A DNA stretch of 57,365 bases from an uncultured Clostridia bacterium (GCA_944388935.1 CALXKK010000011.1:1-57365), one strand, 5' to 3'. Positions 34,944 to 44,723 are shown, numbered from the stretch's first letter. Numbers and translations are program-made. The notes: generated from the sequence alone by a model not told the origin.

Positions 34944-37900
34944 CTAAGTTTCACTTAAGAATTTTAAAAATTCTTTTACATTTAATAAAATCTTATTATC
35001 TGATATATCATCTATTTTATATGTAATATATGGATCTTTTCCTGGTGAAAATTTTATTTTATTCCTATATTCTTTAATTAGTTTATCCACAATTTCAAAA
35101 TTAAACCTATCTCCCTCAAAAGAAAATACCACACCATTTGCTTTTTGTTGTATTCTAAAAATATATAGTTTTTTAGCTAAAATTTTTATTCTTGCAATAT
35201 TAATTAAATTCTCTACTTCATCTGGAATTTCTCCATATATATCTATCATTTCATCTATTACATTTTGTATGTCGGATTCATTTCTACATAATGCAATATC
35301 TTGATATATCTTTATTTTTTGACTTGATTCAGATATATATTCATCTGGAATATAGCTTGATACATTTAAATCTATTTGAACATCTTTTTCCTCTTCTTCT
35401 TGAGGTATATCTTTCATCTCTTTTACAACTTGGTCTAATAAATCACAATAAGTATCATATCCAACTTGTTCTAAATGTCCTGACTGTATCTCTCCTAGTA
35501 GACTTCCAGCACCTCTTATTTCTAGATCTCTCATTGCAATTTTAAATCCAGAACCAAATTCTGTAAATTCTTTCATTGCTTTTAATCTTTTATCTGCAAC
35601 CTCAGATAGCATTTTATCTCTTTTATATGTAATATAAGCATACGCCTGTACATCACTTCTACCAACTCTTCCTCTTATTTGATATAACTGAGCTAAGCCT
35701 AATCTATCTGCATTTTCTACAATTATAGTATTAGCATTTGGTATATCAATTCCAGATTCCAAAATCGTGGTACATACCAATACATTTGTCTCTCCGTTAA
35801 TAAAGTCTAACATTATATTTTCCAACTCATTTCCTGTCATCTTTCCATGAGCATATGCAACTTTAGCTTCCGGTACTAGTCTTAATATTTCATTTGCTTT
35901 TTTCTCTATTCCCTCTACATTATTAAACAAATAAAATACCTGTCCACCTCTTTCTAATTCTTTTGTAATAGCTTCTCTTACTACTTCCTCATCATATTCT
36001 AAGACATATGTCTGAACTGGTTTTCTGTTTTGAGGTGGTTCATATATAATTGACATATCCCTAATTCCAACTATGGACATATGTAAAGTTCTAGGTATTG
36101 GAGTTGCTGTCATAGTTAATACATCTATACTATTTTTATATTCTTTAATTTTTTCTTTATCTTTAACACCAAATCTATGCTCTTCATCTATTATTAAGAA
36201 TCCCAAATCTTTAAATTCTACATCTTTACTTAATAACCTATGTGTACCTATAACTATATCAATTTCACCCAATTTTAATTTTTTTATTATTTCTTGTTGT
36301 TGCTTTTTTGTTTTAAATCTATTTAAAACTTCTAAATTTATTGGGAAATCCTTCATTCTTTCTTTAAATGTTTTGTATTGCTGGTCTGCTAGGATGGTTG
36401 TTGGTACTAAATATGCAACTTGTTTTTGATCCATTACTGCTTTAAAAGCTGCTCTCATTGCAACTTCTGTTTTACCATACCCTACATCACCACATAGTAG
36501 CCTATCCATTGGCTTTTGCATTTCCATGTCCTTTTTTATTTCATCAATACATCTTAATTGATCATCTGTCTCCTGATACATAAAACTATTTTCAAATTCC
36601 TGTTGCCATGGTGTATCTTTGGAAAAAGCATATCCTTTAGATTTTTGTCTTTTAGCATATAATTCTATTAATTCTCTTGCAACTTCTCTTAAGTTTTTCT
36701 TGACTCTTTCTTTAGTATTTTCCCATTCCTTGCTTCCAAGCCTATTTATCTTTGGAAGAGATTCTCCTCCTCCAATATATTTCTTTACATTGTCTAATTG
36801 ATCTGTTGGGACATATAACATATCATCATTTTTATATTTTATTTTTATATAATCCTTTGTGGTTTTATCTGTAACTATTGTATTAACACCAACAAATTGT
36901 CCAATTCCATGAATTCTATGAACTACATAATCACCTGGTTTTAATTCTGAAAATATTATTTTTTCTGCTTCATTAAAAAGTTTGCTTGCTCTTTTCCTTT
37001 TTCTTTTTTCTATACTTATTAATTCATTTGCAACAATTACTAATACTTTTGCCTCATAGCTTTCATATCCCTGGTTTAAATTTCCTACCATTATTCTTAC
37101 AGCTATTCCATTGCTTATTTCGGAATATTTTAAATTTTCTTTATATTCAGAAATAATTTCATTAGCATCTAATAGTTCCTGTAATTTTTTAGCTTTTTCT
37201 TTACTATTTACATATATATATGTTCTTTTTCCTTCTGACTTTGCTTTATTAATATCTTCGATAAATTTGTTAATATCTGACCTATTATAATTTAAAGCTC
37301 TAAATCTAAAATAATATTTTTCTGTTTCTAGATTATCTCCTAAATCATCAGAAATTAAATATATTTTTTGTCTTCCATTTAGTTTATCTGTAAATTCTTC
37401 TATTCCTATATAATTTTCTAATGCATTTGGAATTATTCTTTGCCTTTCTATTAATGCATCTTCTGATTTTTCTATATCATCTAATATGTTTTTTCCTCTA
37501 GTTAATACTTTTCTAGGTTCTTCCACACAGAGTATATATTTTTCTGTAATGTAATCTAATAAAGTAGCTTTCTTACTGTAAAAATTATTAAAATATTTAT
37601 CTACTTTAGAAATATATTCTCCAGATTTTATAAGTTCAATATCTTCTTTAATATTTTTCTTTTGATTCTCCGTATAATTGTCTATATTACTTAAAATATT
37701 ATTACATACATCTTCTAAACTTGTCTCTAATAAATATTCATGTAATGGATTTACTTCCACACTTTGTAACATTTCTACAGATCTCTGTGTTTGAATATCA
37801 AACTTCCTTATAGAATCAATTTCGTCTCCCCAAAACTCTATTCTAACACCATATTTATCATCGAATGATAAATCTAGTATTCCGCCTCTACTACTAAATT

Positions 37901-38411
37901 CTCCTTTTTCGTCTATCATTTCTGATTTAGAATATCCTAGCATAGATATTTTTCTTTTTAGTTCCTCTAGGTCGTAGCTATCTCCTACTTTTAATGTAAT
38001 TTTGTTTTTAAATAAAATATCCTTTGCAATTATTGGCTGTAATAATGATTCTATAGATGTAACTAAAATTTTTATTTTATTATTTTCTATATTTTTTAAT
38101 ACTTCTATTCTTTCGTATGGAAGATCCTTGCTTTCTGCAACATAATCATAAGTTAATATTTCTCTTTTTGGAAAAAAATACACTTCCCATACGTAATTTC
38201 TTATTTCTTCTGTTATTTTTTTTGCCTGCAATTCATTATATGTGATAATGCATATAGGTCTTTTAGTGTTTTCTTCTGTTGCAGCTACAATTTGCTCTAC
38301 CCCAACGCCAGATAGCCCCAAAATAGATATTGGGGCTTTTTCCTTTTTTATTCTTTCTATATATTCATTAAATTTATCTGATTTTGTAAGTTCTGTAAGT
38401 ACTGGATTCAT
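34944..38411 (-). CDS. mfd: Transcription-repair coupling factor Mfd
   Basis: Pushes stalled RNA polymerase off lesions and recruits UvrA. Starting at ATG 38411 (MNPVLTELTKSDKF), with AAGGAG six bases before, it has 1155 residues, normal for the family. The UvrB-like N-terminus binds UvrA (about 1-330). The polymerase-interacting CarD-like domain has LKPGDYVVHRIHGIGQFVG near 490. The RecG-type translocase has GDVGYGKTEVAMRAAF (about 640), IIDEEHRFG, TATPIPRTL and QIRGRVGRS. The C-terminal TRCF domain closes it. With uvrC (8815-10617) this is the second repair gene here. Confidence 0.97.
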   Translation of the reverse strand: MNPVLTELTKSDKFNEYIERIKKEKAPISILGLSGVGVEQIVAATEENTKRPICIITYNELQAKKITEEIRNYVWEVYFFPKREILTYDYVAESKDLPYERIEVLKNIENNKIKILVTSIESLLQPIIAKDILFKNKITLKVGDSYDLEELKRKISMLGYSKSEMIDEKGEFSSRGGILDLSFDDKYGVRIEFWGDEIDSIRKFDIQTQRSVEMLQSVEVNPLHEYLLETSLEDVCNNILSNIDNYTENQKKNIKEDIELIKSGEYISKVDKYFNNFYSKKATLLDYITEKYILCVEEPRKVLTRGKNILDDIEKSEDALIERQRIIPNALENYIGIEEFTDKLNGRQKIYLISDDLGDNLETEKYYFRFRALNYNRSDINKFIEDINKAKSEGKRTYIYVNSKEKAKKLQELLDANEIISEYKENLKYSEISNGIAVRIMVGNLNQGYESYEAKVLVIVANELISIEKRKRKRASKLFNEAEKIIFSELKPGDYVVHRIHGIGQFVGVNTIVTDKTTKDYIKIKYKNDDMLYVPTDQLDNVKKYIGGGESLPKINRLGSKEWENTKERVKKNLREVARELIELYAKRQKSKGYAFSKDTPWQQEFENSFMYQETDDQLRCIDEIKKDMEMQKPMDRLLCGDVGYGKTEVAMRAAFKAVMDQKQVAYLVPTTILADQQYKTFKERMKDFPINLEVLNRFKTKKQQQEIIKKLKLGEIDIVIGTHRLLSKDVEFKDLGFLIIDEEHRFGVKDKEKIKEYKNSIDVLTMTATPIPRTLHMSIVGIRDMSIIYEPPQNRKPVQTYVLEYDEEVVREAITKELERGGQVFYLFNNVEGIEKKANEILRLVPEAKVAYAHGKMTGNELENIMLDFINGETNVLVCTTILESGIDIPNANTIIVENADRLGLAQLYQIRGRVGRSDVQAYAYITYKRDKMLSEVADKRLKAMKEFTEFGSGFKIAMRDLEIRGAGSLLGEIQSGHLEQVGYDTYCDLLDQVVKEMKDIPQEEEEKDVQIDLNVSSYIPDEYISESSQKIKIYQDIALCRNESDIQNVIDEMIDIYGEIPDEVENLINIARIKILAKKLYIFRIQQKANGVVFSFEGDRFNFEIVDKLIKEYRNKIKFSPGKDPYITYKIDDISDNKILLNVKEFLKFLSET

Positions 38412-38500
38412 CTCTATCTCCTTTAACATTATATATTATATAATATTTTTCCAAAAAATAAAATATATATAGTAATAAATATTCATTTTAAGGAGTAGCC

Positions 38501-39571
38501 ATGAAAGTATTTACATTTTCGATTAAAAAGAACTTTTTTAATATTATTTTTGTTGTTTTTACTTTGCTGCTAGTATTTTTCTCTAGTTCTAATTTAGTTG
38601 CAGCAAAAAACGGATTATATTTATGGGCAAATAATGTAATTCCTGCTTTATTTCCATTTTTTATAGCAACAGAACTTTTAAGCCATACCAATGTTATAAA
38701 TATTCTTGGTAGATTTTTTAATAAATTTATGAGACCAATATTTAATGTTCCAGGTGAAGGTAGTTATCCATTAATTATGGGAATTATTAGTGGATATCCT
38801 GTTGGCGCAAAAATTGTATCAGATATGCGAAACAAAAACATTCTAACAAAACCGGAAGCAGAACGACTACTAGCCTTTACAAATAACTCTGGTCCCCTAT
38901 TTATTTTAGGTACAATTGGAATTGGACTTTTTAAAGATACAACAACAGGATTAGTTTTATTAATTACCCATATTTTAGCTTCTTTAACAGTTGGAATCAT
39001 TTTTAGATTTTGGAAATTTAAAAATACTAATATTGCCTCATACACATCAATGTCTAAGACTCAAAACAATACTGTGAATATTTCAAATATTGGAGATGTA
39101 CTTTCAACAGCTATTAAAAATTCTATTATTACAATACTTAATATTGGCGGTTTTATTGTACTTTTCTCTGTTATAATTTCCATCTTGAACCAAAGCCATA
39201 TAATAGATTTAATAGTTTACATACTTAATCCAATATTTAAATTTTTTAATATTAATTCAGATTTTGCTTATGGAATTATTAATGGTTTCTTAGAAATAAC
39301 AAATGGTCTACAACAAATAAGTGTAATTCCTATAAAACACATATCCTTTAGTATAATTATTTGTGCTTTTATATTAGGTTTTGGTGGCATATCTGTTTTA
39401 TTACAAGTATATAGTTTCACTTCTAAATCTGATATATCTATAAAACCATACATCTTAGGAAAATTCTTACAAGGCGCCATCGCTGCATTTTACACATTTT
39501 TAGTTTTTCACTTTTTTGGTTTTTTATCTTTAGATTTAAGTAATATTGTTAGTCTTTTTGAATATGTATAA
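38501..39571 (+). CDS. ylbJ: Sporulation integral membrane protein YlbJ
   Basis: 356 residues with about eight to ten membrane segments. In Bacillus YlbJ is sigma-E controlled and needed for spore cortex formation. Family marks are NGLYLWANNVIPALFPFFIATELL near 38-60, GYPVGAKIVSDM near 98-109 and FTNNSGPLFILGTIG near 126-140, all in the gate/nucleoside-recognition fold. AAGGAGTAGCC precedes the ATG. It is followed after 16 bases by a 62-residue gene. Supports a spore-forming host. Confidence 0.9.
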   Translation: MKVFTFSIKKNFFNIIFVVFTLLLVFFSSSNLVAAKNGLYLWANNVIPALFPFFIATELLSHTNVINILGRFFNKFMRPIFNVPGEGSYPLIMGIISGYPVGAKIVSDMRNKNILTKPEAERLLAFTNNSGPLFILGTIGIGLFKDTTTGLVLLITHILASLTVGIIFRFWKFKNTNIASYTSMSKTQNNTVNISNIGDVLSTAIKNSIITILNIGGFIVLFSVIISILNQSHIIDLIVYILNPIFKFFNINSDFAYGIINGFLEITNGLQQISVIPIKHISFSIIICAFILGFGGISVLLQVYSFTSKSDISIKPYILGKFLQGAIAAFYTFLVFHFFGFLSLDLSNIVSLFEYV

Positions 39572-39587
39572 CTAGGAGGATGATTAT

Positions 39588-39776
39588 ATGGATAAAAATA
39601 TTGATTTTTCTAATTTAAATGGATATCAACCTTTTGATGTTCCTGACCCAGAAAACTTTTTTAATCCAATGAACCAATATGAGCAAGGATATATGTATTA
39701 TAAATGTTTGTGTATGCAAATGGATTATAAAATAAAATGTAAAGAATACGAAAGAATGTGTAATGGAAAAAGTTGA
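39588..39776 (+). CDS. Small Tyr/Met/Cys-rich protein, unknown
   Basis: A 62-residue protein I cannot assign. It begins MDKNIDFSNLNGYQPFDVPDP, then NPMNQYEQGYMYYKCLCMQ, and four cysteines lie in the last 25 residues (KCLCMQ, KIKCKEYE, RMCNG). No membrane segment. AGGAGGATGATT lies before the ATG. It is 16 bases after ylbJ and before a shared terminator, so it is likely co-expressed in sporulation; a coat-like or accessory role is possible, unproved. Confidence 0.75.
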   Translation: MDKNIDFSNLNGYQPFDVPDPENFFNPMNQYEQGYMYYKCLCMQMDYKIKCKEYERMCNGKS

Positions 39777-39802
39777 TAGAAAAAATATTTTCTATCAACT
39801 TT
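39769..39802. terminator. Bidirectional terminator between the ylbJ unit and pdp
   Basis: 13-bp stem AGTTGATAGAAAA / TTTTCTATCAACT with a four-base loop, T-rich on the plus side. It overlaps the TGA of the 62-residue gene and touches the pdp stop codon. Confidence 0.88.
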
Positions 39803-41104
39803 TTATTTAATTATATCTATAATTGTATCTTCTAAAATTTTTTCTGTTCCAATTACATATATATTTAACAAATCTTTTTCTGCCTCTTCTGCTTTTTCCA
39901 AACTATTTGCATAAATTGTAGCTATCCTATCTCCTGGCTTTACAAAATCACCTATTTTACTGTTCAAAACTAATCCTACACTTAAATCTATTTTATCATC
40001 TTTATTTTTTCTACCTGCACCCAGATTTCCTGATAATTTTCCTATTTCTTCCGCATTAATCTCTTGCACATAACCCTCTTTGTTAGCTAATACTTCTTTT
40101 ATAATTTTTGGTTTTTCGAATTTTTCTGTATTTTTAACATATTCAATATCTCCACCTTGATTTTGAACTAGTTCTAGAAATTTAGTATACGCCTTACCAT
40201 TTTTTATATTTTCTAACAATATCTTTTTATTTTCTTCTATATCTTCACCTTTGCCTGCAAGCTTAACCATATATGCACCAAGTTCCAAAACAACATCTTT
40301 AACATCATCAGGCATATTTCCCTTTAAAAATTCTATTGCTTCAATTACCTCTAAACTGTTTCCTACTGCATAACCTAGTGGTTGATTCATATTTGTAATT
40401 ACACATATAGTTTCTCTTTTAGCTAATTTTCCAATTTCTATCATAGTTTTAGAAAGCTCTTTTGCATCAGCTAAATTTTTCATAAAAGCTCCAAAACCAC
40501 AAGTTACATCTAAAACAATCTTATTTGCCCCACTTGCTATTTTTTTGCTCATAATACTTGATGCAATTAGTGGAATACTTTCTGTGCATGCAATTGTATC
40601 TCTTAATGCATATATTTTCTTATCTGCGGGTGCCAAATTTAAAGTTTGTGTAATTAAACTAACTCCTATTTTTTTTACACTATTTATAAATTCACTTTCT
40701 GAAAGTCCTGTATTATATCCAGGAATGGCTTCCATTTTATCTGCAGTTCCACCGGTATATCCCAAGCCTCTTCCAGACATTTTAGCAACCGGAATTCCTA
40801 AAGAAGCAATCAATGGCGCTAAAATAATCGTAACCTTATCTCCGACTCCGCCAGTACTATGTTTATCCACAACATTTGGTCCTAATTCTGATAAATCTAA
40901 GACATCACCGGAATATGCCATTTCCATAGTTAAATCTTTTATTTCTCTATAGCTCATTCCATTTATGTATATAGCCATAATTAATGCTGAAGCTTGGTAA
41001 TCCTCTATTTTATTATTTGTATATTCAGAAATAAAATATTTTATTTCTTCTGTATCTAACTCTTTGCCATCTCTTTTTTTCGCAATAATATCAATAATAT
41101 TCAT
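39803..41104 (-). CDS. pdp: Pyrimidine-nucleoside phosphorylase
   Basis: Splits uridine, thymidine and deoxyuridine with phosphate in salvage. The start is ATG 41104 (MNIIDIIAKKRDGKELD), 433 residues. The signature SGRGLGYTGGTADKMEAIPG lies near 110-130 and KHSTGGVGDKVTIILAP near 81-97 (phosphate site). The C-terminal domain has GKLSGNLGAGRKNKDDKIDL. It starts 13 bases after rnhB. It matches Pdp/DeoA; the Gram-positive context favours the broad-specificity Pdp. Together with deoD it covers both nucleoside classes. Confidence 0.93.
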   Translation of the reverse strand: MNIIDIIAKKRDGKELDTEEIKYFISEYTNNKIEDYQASALIMAIYINGMSYREIKDLTMEMAYSGDVLDLSELGPNVVDKHSTGGVGDKVTIILAPLIASLGIPVAKMSGRGLGYTGGTADKMEAIPGYNTGLSESEFINSVKKIGVSLITQTLNLAPADKKIYALRDTIACTESIPLIASSIMSKKIASGANKIVLDVTCGFGAFMKNLADAKELSKTMIEIGKLAKRETICVITNMNQPLGYAVGNSLEVIEAIEFLKGNMPDDVKDVVLELGAYMVKLAGKGEDIEENKKILLENIKNGKAYTKFLELVQNQGGDIEYVKNTEKFEKPKIIKEVLANKEGYVQEINAEEIGKLSGNLGAGRKNKDDKIDLSVGLVLNSKIGDFVKPGDRIATIYANSLEKAEEAEKDLLNIYVIGTEKILEDTIIDIIK

Positions 41105-41117
41105 ATAACTCACCATA

Positions 41118-41744
41118 TTAAACAAAATGTTTTATAAATGTTTTTCTATGTATTGGACATGGTCCATACTTCTCCAACGCTTCTATATGTGCTTTTGTTC
41201 CATATCCTTTGTGTTTTGCAAATCCATACTGTGGAAAAACCTCGTCCCACTGTCTCATAATTCTATCCCTTGTAACTTTTGCTAAGATAGATGCTGCGGC
41301 TATGTTGTAACATTTTGCATCCCCTTTTATTATGGGTTCATATGGAATTCCTCTTGTATTTATATGTGTTAGAGCATCAACTATTATTAAATCCGGTTTT
41401 ACATCTAAACCATCTACAACTTCGGTTACACCTTGCTTTGTTGCATTTAAAATATTTATATCATCTATTACATTTTGGTCTACTACTGCAATAGAGTAAC
41501 TAATAGCTTCTTCTTTTATTTTATCATATAACATTTCTCTTCTTTTTTCTGTTACCTTTTTAGAATCATTCACAAATTCTATCATTGAATCCTCAGGCAT
41601 AATTACCCCAGCAACTACAACAGGACCTGCTAGAGGTCCCCTTCCTGCTTCGTCTATACCACAAATATTATTAAATCCTTTATCATATAAATCTTTTTCT
41701 ATTTCTTTTAATTTAATTAATCTTTCTTCTTCTTTTTCTTTCAT
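41118..41744 (-). CDS. rnhB: Ribonuclease HII
   Basis: Removes RNA primers and single ribonucleotides from DNA. 208 residues. The four acidic residues of the site can be seen: Asp-Glu in GIDEAGRGPLAGPVVVAGV (about 24-41), Asp in LIIVDALTHI (about 120) and Asp in AKVTRDRIM (about 157). A C-terminal HKGYGTKAHIEAL is typical of RNase HII over HIII. GGAGGAAAAATG start. Middle gene of pseudopilin-like, rnhB, pdp. Confidence 0.95.
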   Translation of the reverse strand: MKEKEEERLIKLKEIEKDLYDKGFNNICGIDEAGRGPLAGPVVVAGVIMPEDSMIEFVNDSKKVTEKRREMLYDKIKEEAISYSIAVVDQNVIDDINILNATKQGVTEVVDGLDVKPDLIIVDALTHINTRGIPYEPIIKGDAKCYNIAAASILAKVTRDRIMRQWDEVFPQYGFAKHKGYGTKAHIEALEKYGPCPIHRKTFIKHFV

Positions 41745-41754
41745 TTTTCCTCCG

Positions 41755-42192
41755 TTATTTAACTGCTAAATTATTTATATCTGTTAATGAATAAACAATA
41801 TTGTTATCTTTAGTTTGATACCCATCTAAATAATAAACTTCTTCTGTTTCATAATTTACTGCAAAATTTTTATTATCTTCTACATCTTTAACTTCTAAGT
41901 CATTTAATGCTTGTTCATTTAGGACTTTTATTTTTCCATTATTTTCTAAATTCAATTTTTTCAAATCATCTTCAGATATGTCTGTTCCAACATAATCATT
42001 TGTATTATTTACTTTGTTTCGTTCATTTATAATTTTTGCTTTAGCTTGTATTTGTAGCATAACTGTACTTAAATTCTGTAATTCTTGTTCTTTTATGCTT
42101 GCCTTTACATAAATAAATGCAACTACTACTACTGCTATTATTATTAAGACAATAAATATTAATTTCAGATTTAAAAATCCTTTTTTCCTCAT
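41755..42192 (-). CDS. Pilin-like membrane-anchored protein
   Basis: 145 residues from ATG 42192 (MRKKGFLNLKLIF) behind GGAGGGAAGT. A short basic leader ending in Gly, then a hydrophobic helix (about 9-29) and a soluble domain of about 115 residues, look like a type IV pilin or pseudopilin. However, the residue five after the putative Gly-Phe cleavage point is Lys instead of the usual Glu, so processing or assembly may differ. The end (YYLDGYQTKDNNIVYSLTDI) has no cysteine pair. It is first in a unit with rnhB and pdp, which gives no clue to function. Confidence 0.75.
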   Translation of the reverse strand: MRKKGFLNLKLIFIVLIIIAVVVVAFIYVKASIKEQELQNLSTVMLQIQAKAKIINERNKVNNTNDYVGTDISEDDLKKLNLENNGKIKVLNEQALNDLEVKDVEDNKNFAVNYETEEVYYLDGYQTKDNNIVYSLTDINNLAVK

Positions 42193-42281
42193 ACTTCCCT
42201 CCAATTTTTCTTATTATATATTGTTTTTGGCATTATTACAATAAATTAATACACATTTTTCACAGTTTTTTCACAAAACTA

Positions 42282-42309
42282 TTGTATCTTTTAAATAGTT
42301 TAGTATAAG
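42282..42309 (+). promoter_or_regulatory. Promoter of the HtrA-type protease gene
   Basis: TTGTAT (42282-42287), 16-base spacer, TATAAG (42304-42309), 25 bases before the ATG. Confidence 0.5.
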
Positions 42310-42333
42310 ATATTAAAAATGGAGGTAATTATT

Positions 42334-43566
42334 ATGGAAGATAATAATGTAAAAAAGACAGAAAATAATAAATTTAATTTTCCAAAAAATACTAACAAAA
42401 TTAAAGAGAAAGGAAAAACTGGTTTTGGAAAAAGCGTTTTAATTCCTTTTTGTTCAGGAATTATAGGTGCAGCTGTGGTAGTTGGAACTTGCTTTGGTGT
42501 TCCTTCAATCAGAAATAACATTGTTGGCTCTTCAAATAGTACAAAAACAACTACTACTCAATCTGTTGGAACACAAAACTTAGTTTCATTATCTAATTAT
42601 TCTGATACAGCAACAAATGTAGCTGCAAAAGTTTTACCATCAATTGTAGGAATTAAAGTTCAATATACAGTAAATTCTATTTTTAGTGGTTCACAAGCAG
42701 CAACAGCTGAAGGTTCTGGAATTATCTTAAGTAATGATGGATATATATTAACAAATAACCATGTTGTAAGTTCAAGTGATTCTTCTTCTTACTATGCTGT
42801 ATCTGAAGCAACAAAAATAACTGTAACATTATATAATGATACTACTGAATATGAAGCAAAAGTTATAGGAACAGATTCACAAACAGATTTAGCAGTTATA
42901 AAAATAGATAAAAACGATTTAACACCTGCCGAATTAGGTGATTCAAATGCAATTACAGTAGGTGAATTTGCAATGGCTATTGGTAATCCATTAGGAATGC
43001 AAAGCTCTGTAACTTCTGGTATCATAAGTGCTGTAAATAGAACTGTAGAAAGTACAGATGGAAAAACATATAATTTAATTCAAACTGATGCAGCAATAAA
43101 CTCTGGTAACAGTGGTGGTGCTTTAGTAAACAGTGAAGGTAAAGTTATTGGTATAAATACATTAAAACTAAATGGAACTGGTGTTGAAGGAATGGGATTT
43201 GCAATTCCTATCGATTCTGCAAAACCAATATTTGAACAATTAATATCAAATGGAAAAGTTTCAAGACCATATATAGGATTATCTGGTAGAGATTTAACTG
43301 AACAAACAGCAAAAGCAAATAATTTAGTTCAAGGTGTTTATGTTGTCTCTGTAGAACCATTCTCTGCAGCAGAAAAAGCTGGTATAAAAGCTGGAGATGT
43401 TATAGTTGGTATTGATGGAACTTCTATAACTACAATGGATGAACTAAATAATATTAAAAATCAACATCAAATTGGTGATGAAATTACTTTAAAAATTAAT
43501 AGAAGCGGCAAAGAAATGGATGTTAAAGTTACTTTACAAGAACAACCTGCAGATAACAATAATTAA
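42334..43566 (+). CDS. HtrA/DegP-like serine protease with PDZ domain
   Basis: Degrades misfolded proteins outside the membrane. The start is ATG 42334 (MEDNNVKKTEN) with GGAGGT eight bases before; the frame begins five codons earlier inside that site. 410 residues. A charged cytoplasmic N-terminus, a single membrane segment (about 35-55), then a trypsin-like domain: His in NNHVV, Asp in QTDLAVIKI, Ser in INSGNSGGALV. One PDZ domain follows (about 315-405, GVYVVSVEPFSAAEKAGIKAGDVIV). Single-TM plus one PDZ is the HtrA/YkdA/YyxA form of Firmicutes. Single gene. Confidence 0.93.
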   Translation: MEDNNVKKTENNKFNFPKNTNKIKEKGKTGFGKSVLIPFCSGIIGAAVVVGTCFGVPSIRNNIVGSSNSTKTTTTQSVGTQNLVSLSNYSDTATNVAAKVLPSIVGIKVQYTVNSIFSGSQAATAEGSGIILSNDGYILTNNHVVSSSDSSSYYAVSEATKITVTLYNDTTEYEAKVIGTDSQTDLAVIKIDKNDLTPAELGDSNAITVGEFAMAIGNPLGMQSSVTSGIISAVNRTVESTDGKTYNLIQTDAAINSGNSGGALVNSEGKVIGINTLKLNGTGVEGMGFAIPIDSAKPIFEQLISNGKVSRPYIGLSGRDLTEQTAKANNLVQGVYVVSVEPFSAAEKAGIKAGDVIVGIDGTSITTMDELNNIKNQHQIGDEITLKINRSGKEMDVKVTLQEQPADNNN

Positions 43567-43635
43567 TAATATTTTTTCAAACATATCACTTTAAGTTCAC
43601 AAAATGAACAAATTTAATTGTTATATTATAGGAGA

Positions 43636-43668
43636 AGTCAGTAATACTTATTACTCCAATTACTGGCT
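43636..43668 (+). other. Hairpin downstream of the HtrA gene
   Basis: AGTCAGTAAT / ATTACTGGCT, ten pairs including one U-G present only on the plus strand, loop of 13 bases. A GGAG just before the stem can alternatively pair with the CTCC in the loop. No reading frame follows. Lies in the 130 bases between the stop and the terminator. Confidence 0.4.
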
Positions 43669-43699
43669 TGTATGTTTAAAAACATCCCCTTTTATTTTC

Positions 43700-43732
43700 A
43701 AAAAAAGAAGCACTTAAAAGTGCTTCTTTTTT
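43700..43732 (+). terminator. Terminator of the HtrA gene
   Basis: AAAAAAGAAGCACTT / AAGTGCTTCTTTTTT with a short AA loop. Symmetric A and T runs allow use from both sides, also by the converging gene at 43786. Confidence 0.88.
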
Positions 43733-43785
43733 ATGTTTTAAAAAGCAACAATAAAATAAATTATTGCTGCTTTCTATTTTTATCA

Positions 43786-44625
43786 CTAAAATGTAACTAT
43801 ATCTGTTACATCTGTATTCGTGGTATTTCCATATGCATATATAACGTATACATTATTATTTTCATCTATAAAGAAATTAGTAATATTTTCAACGTCATAT
43901 CTATCACTTCTTAAATCTCTCATATAAACCGAATAACCCAATTGTTGTAATGCTTTTGCTTCTTCTTGCTTACCTTGAATTTGTCTCTTTATTCTTTCTT
44001 GTACTGTATTTGTATCCAAATTTTTCAATTGCATAATATCTGAAAAATTAACCTTTTTCATTTCTTTTATATTATAACAATATGTCTGAATTATAACCCT
44101 TTGCGGGTCACTTCCCTCTTTTAATGTTGATCTAATTACTATAGATAAAATATTATTATTTAAGTATGCTTCATAATCTACAGAATATATAGACTTATTT
44201 GCTCCTCCATTTAGTATGCTATCTGCTTTATCTTGAAATATTCGTTTAATTTCTTCATTATAAGACTTTATTTCTTCAGAATTTATATTTATAATTGGTA
44301 TTTTTACATTTATTTCATAATTCCCTGAATTTACTTCTTTTTTCTCATATTCCGTATATACATAATCTTTATCTGAATCCATTTTTTCCGCATCTTCTGA
44401 TGTATTATTGTTTTCAAAAGTATTTTGAAATATATCATCAAAATTATCTATTAAATTTGTATTAGATATTGTATTATTATCTAATGTATTATTAGCTACA
44501 TCTTTTTTTTCTAAAGCACTTGGATTCATAACATAATATAATGCTTCAACAATTGCTATTATACATACGATTATTATGAGAATATAGCAAAACAACTGGC
44601 TTTTAGGTAATTTTACTTTTCTCAT
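43786..44625 (-). CDS. Membrane-anchored DUF4163/RsiV-like protein
   Basis: 279 residues from ATG 44625 (MRKVKLPKSQLFCYILIII) behind GGGAG. A single N-terminal membrane segment (about 11-33), then an Asn/Asp-rich linker. The exported domain has NYEINVKIPIININSEEIKSYNEEI followed by a beta-rich part (ILSIVIRSTLKEGSDPQ ... TYCYNIKEMKKVNFSDI ... NFFIDENNNVYVIY). This order is that of DUF4163 with DUF3298, found in anti-sigma factor RsiV and in deacetylase PdaC. No sigma factor gene lies beside it and no enzyme domain is fused, so its role is open. Confidence 0.75.
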   Translation of the reverse strand: MRKVKLPKSQLFCYILIIIVCIIAIVEALYYVMNPSALEKKDVANNTLDNNTISNTNLIDNFDDIFQNTFENNNTSEDAEKMDSDKDYVYTEYEKKEVNSGNYEINVKIPIININSEEIKSYNEEIKRIFQDKADSILNGGANKSIYSVDYEAYLNNNILSIVIRSTLKEGSDPQRVIIQTYCYNIKEMKKVNFSDIMQLKNLDTNTVQERIKRQIQGKQEEAKALQQLGYSVYMRDLRSDRYDVENITNFFIDENNNVYVIYAYGNTTNTDVTDIVTF

Positions 44626-44723
44626 ATGTACTCCCTTTCTAAACTTATTTTTAATTATAACATTTGAATATATAATTTTCAACTTTTTATCCAATAATTA
44701 ACTATATATATTGGTCGAAAACA

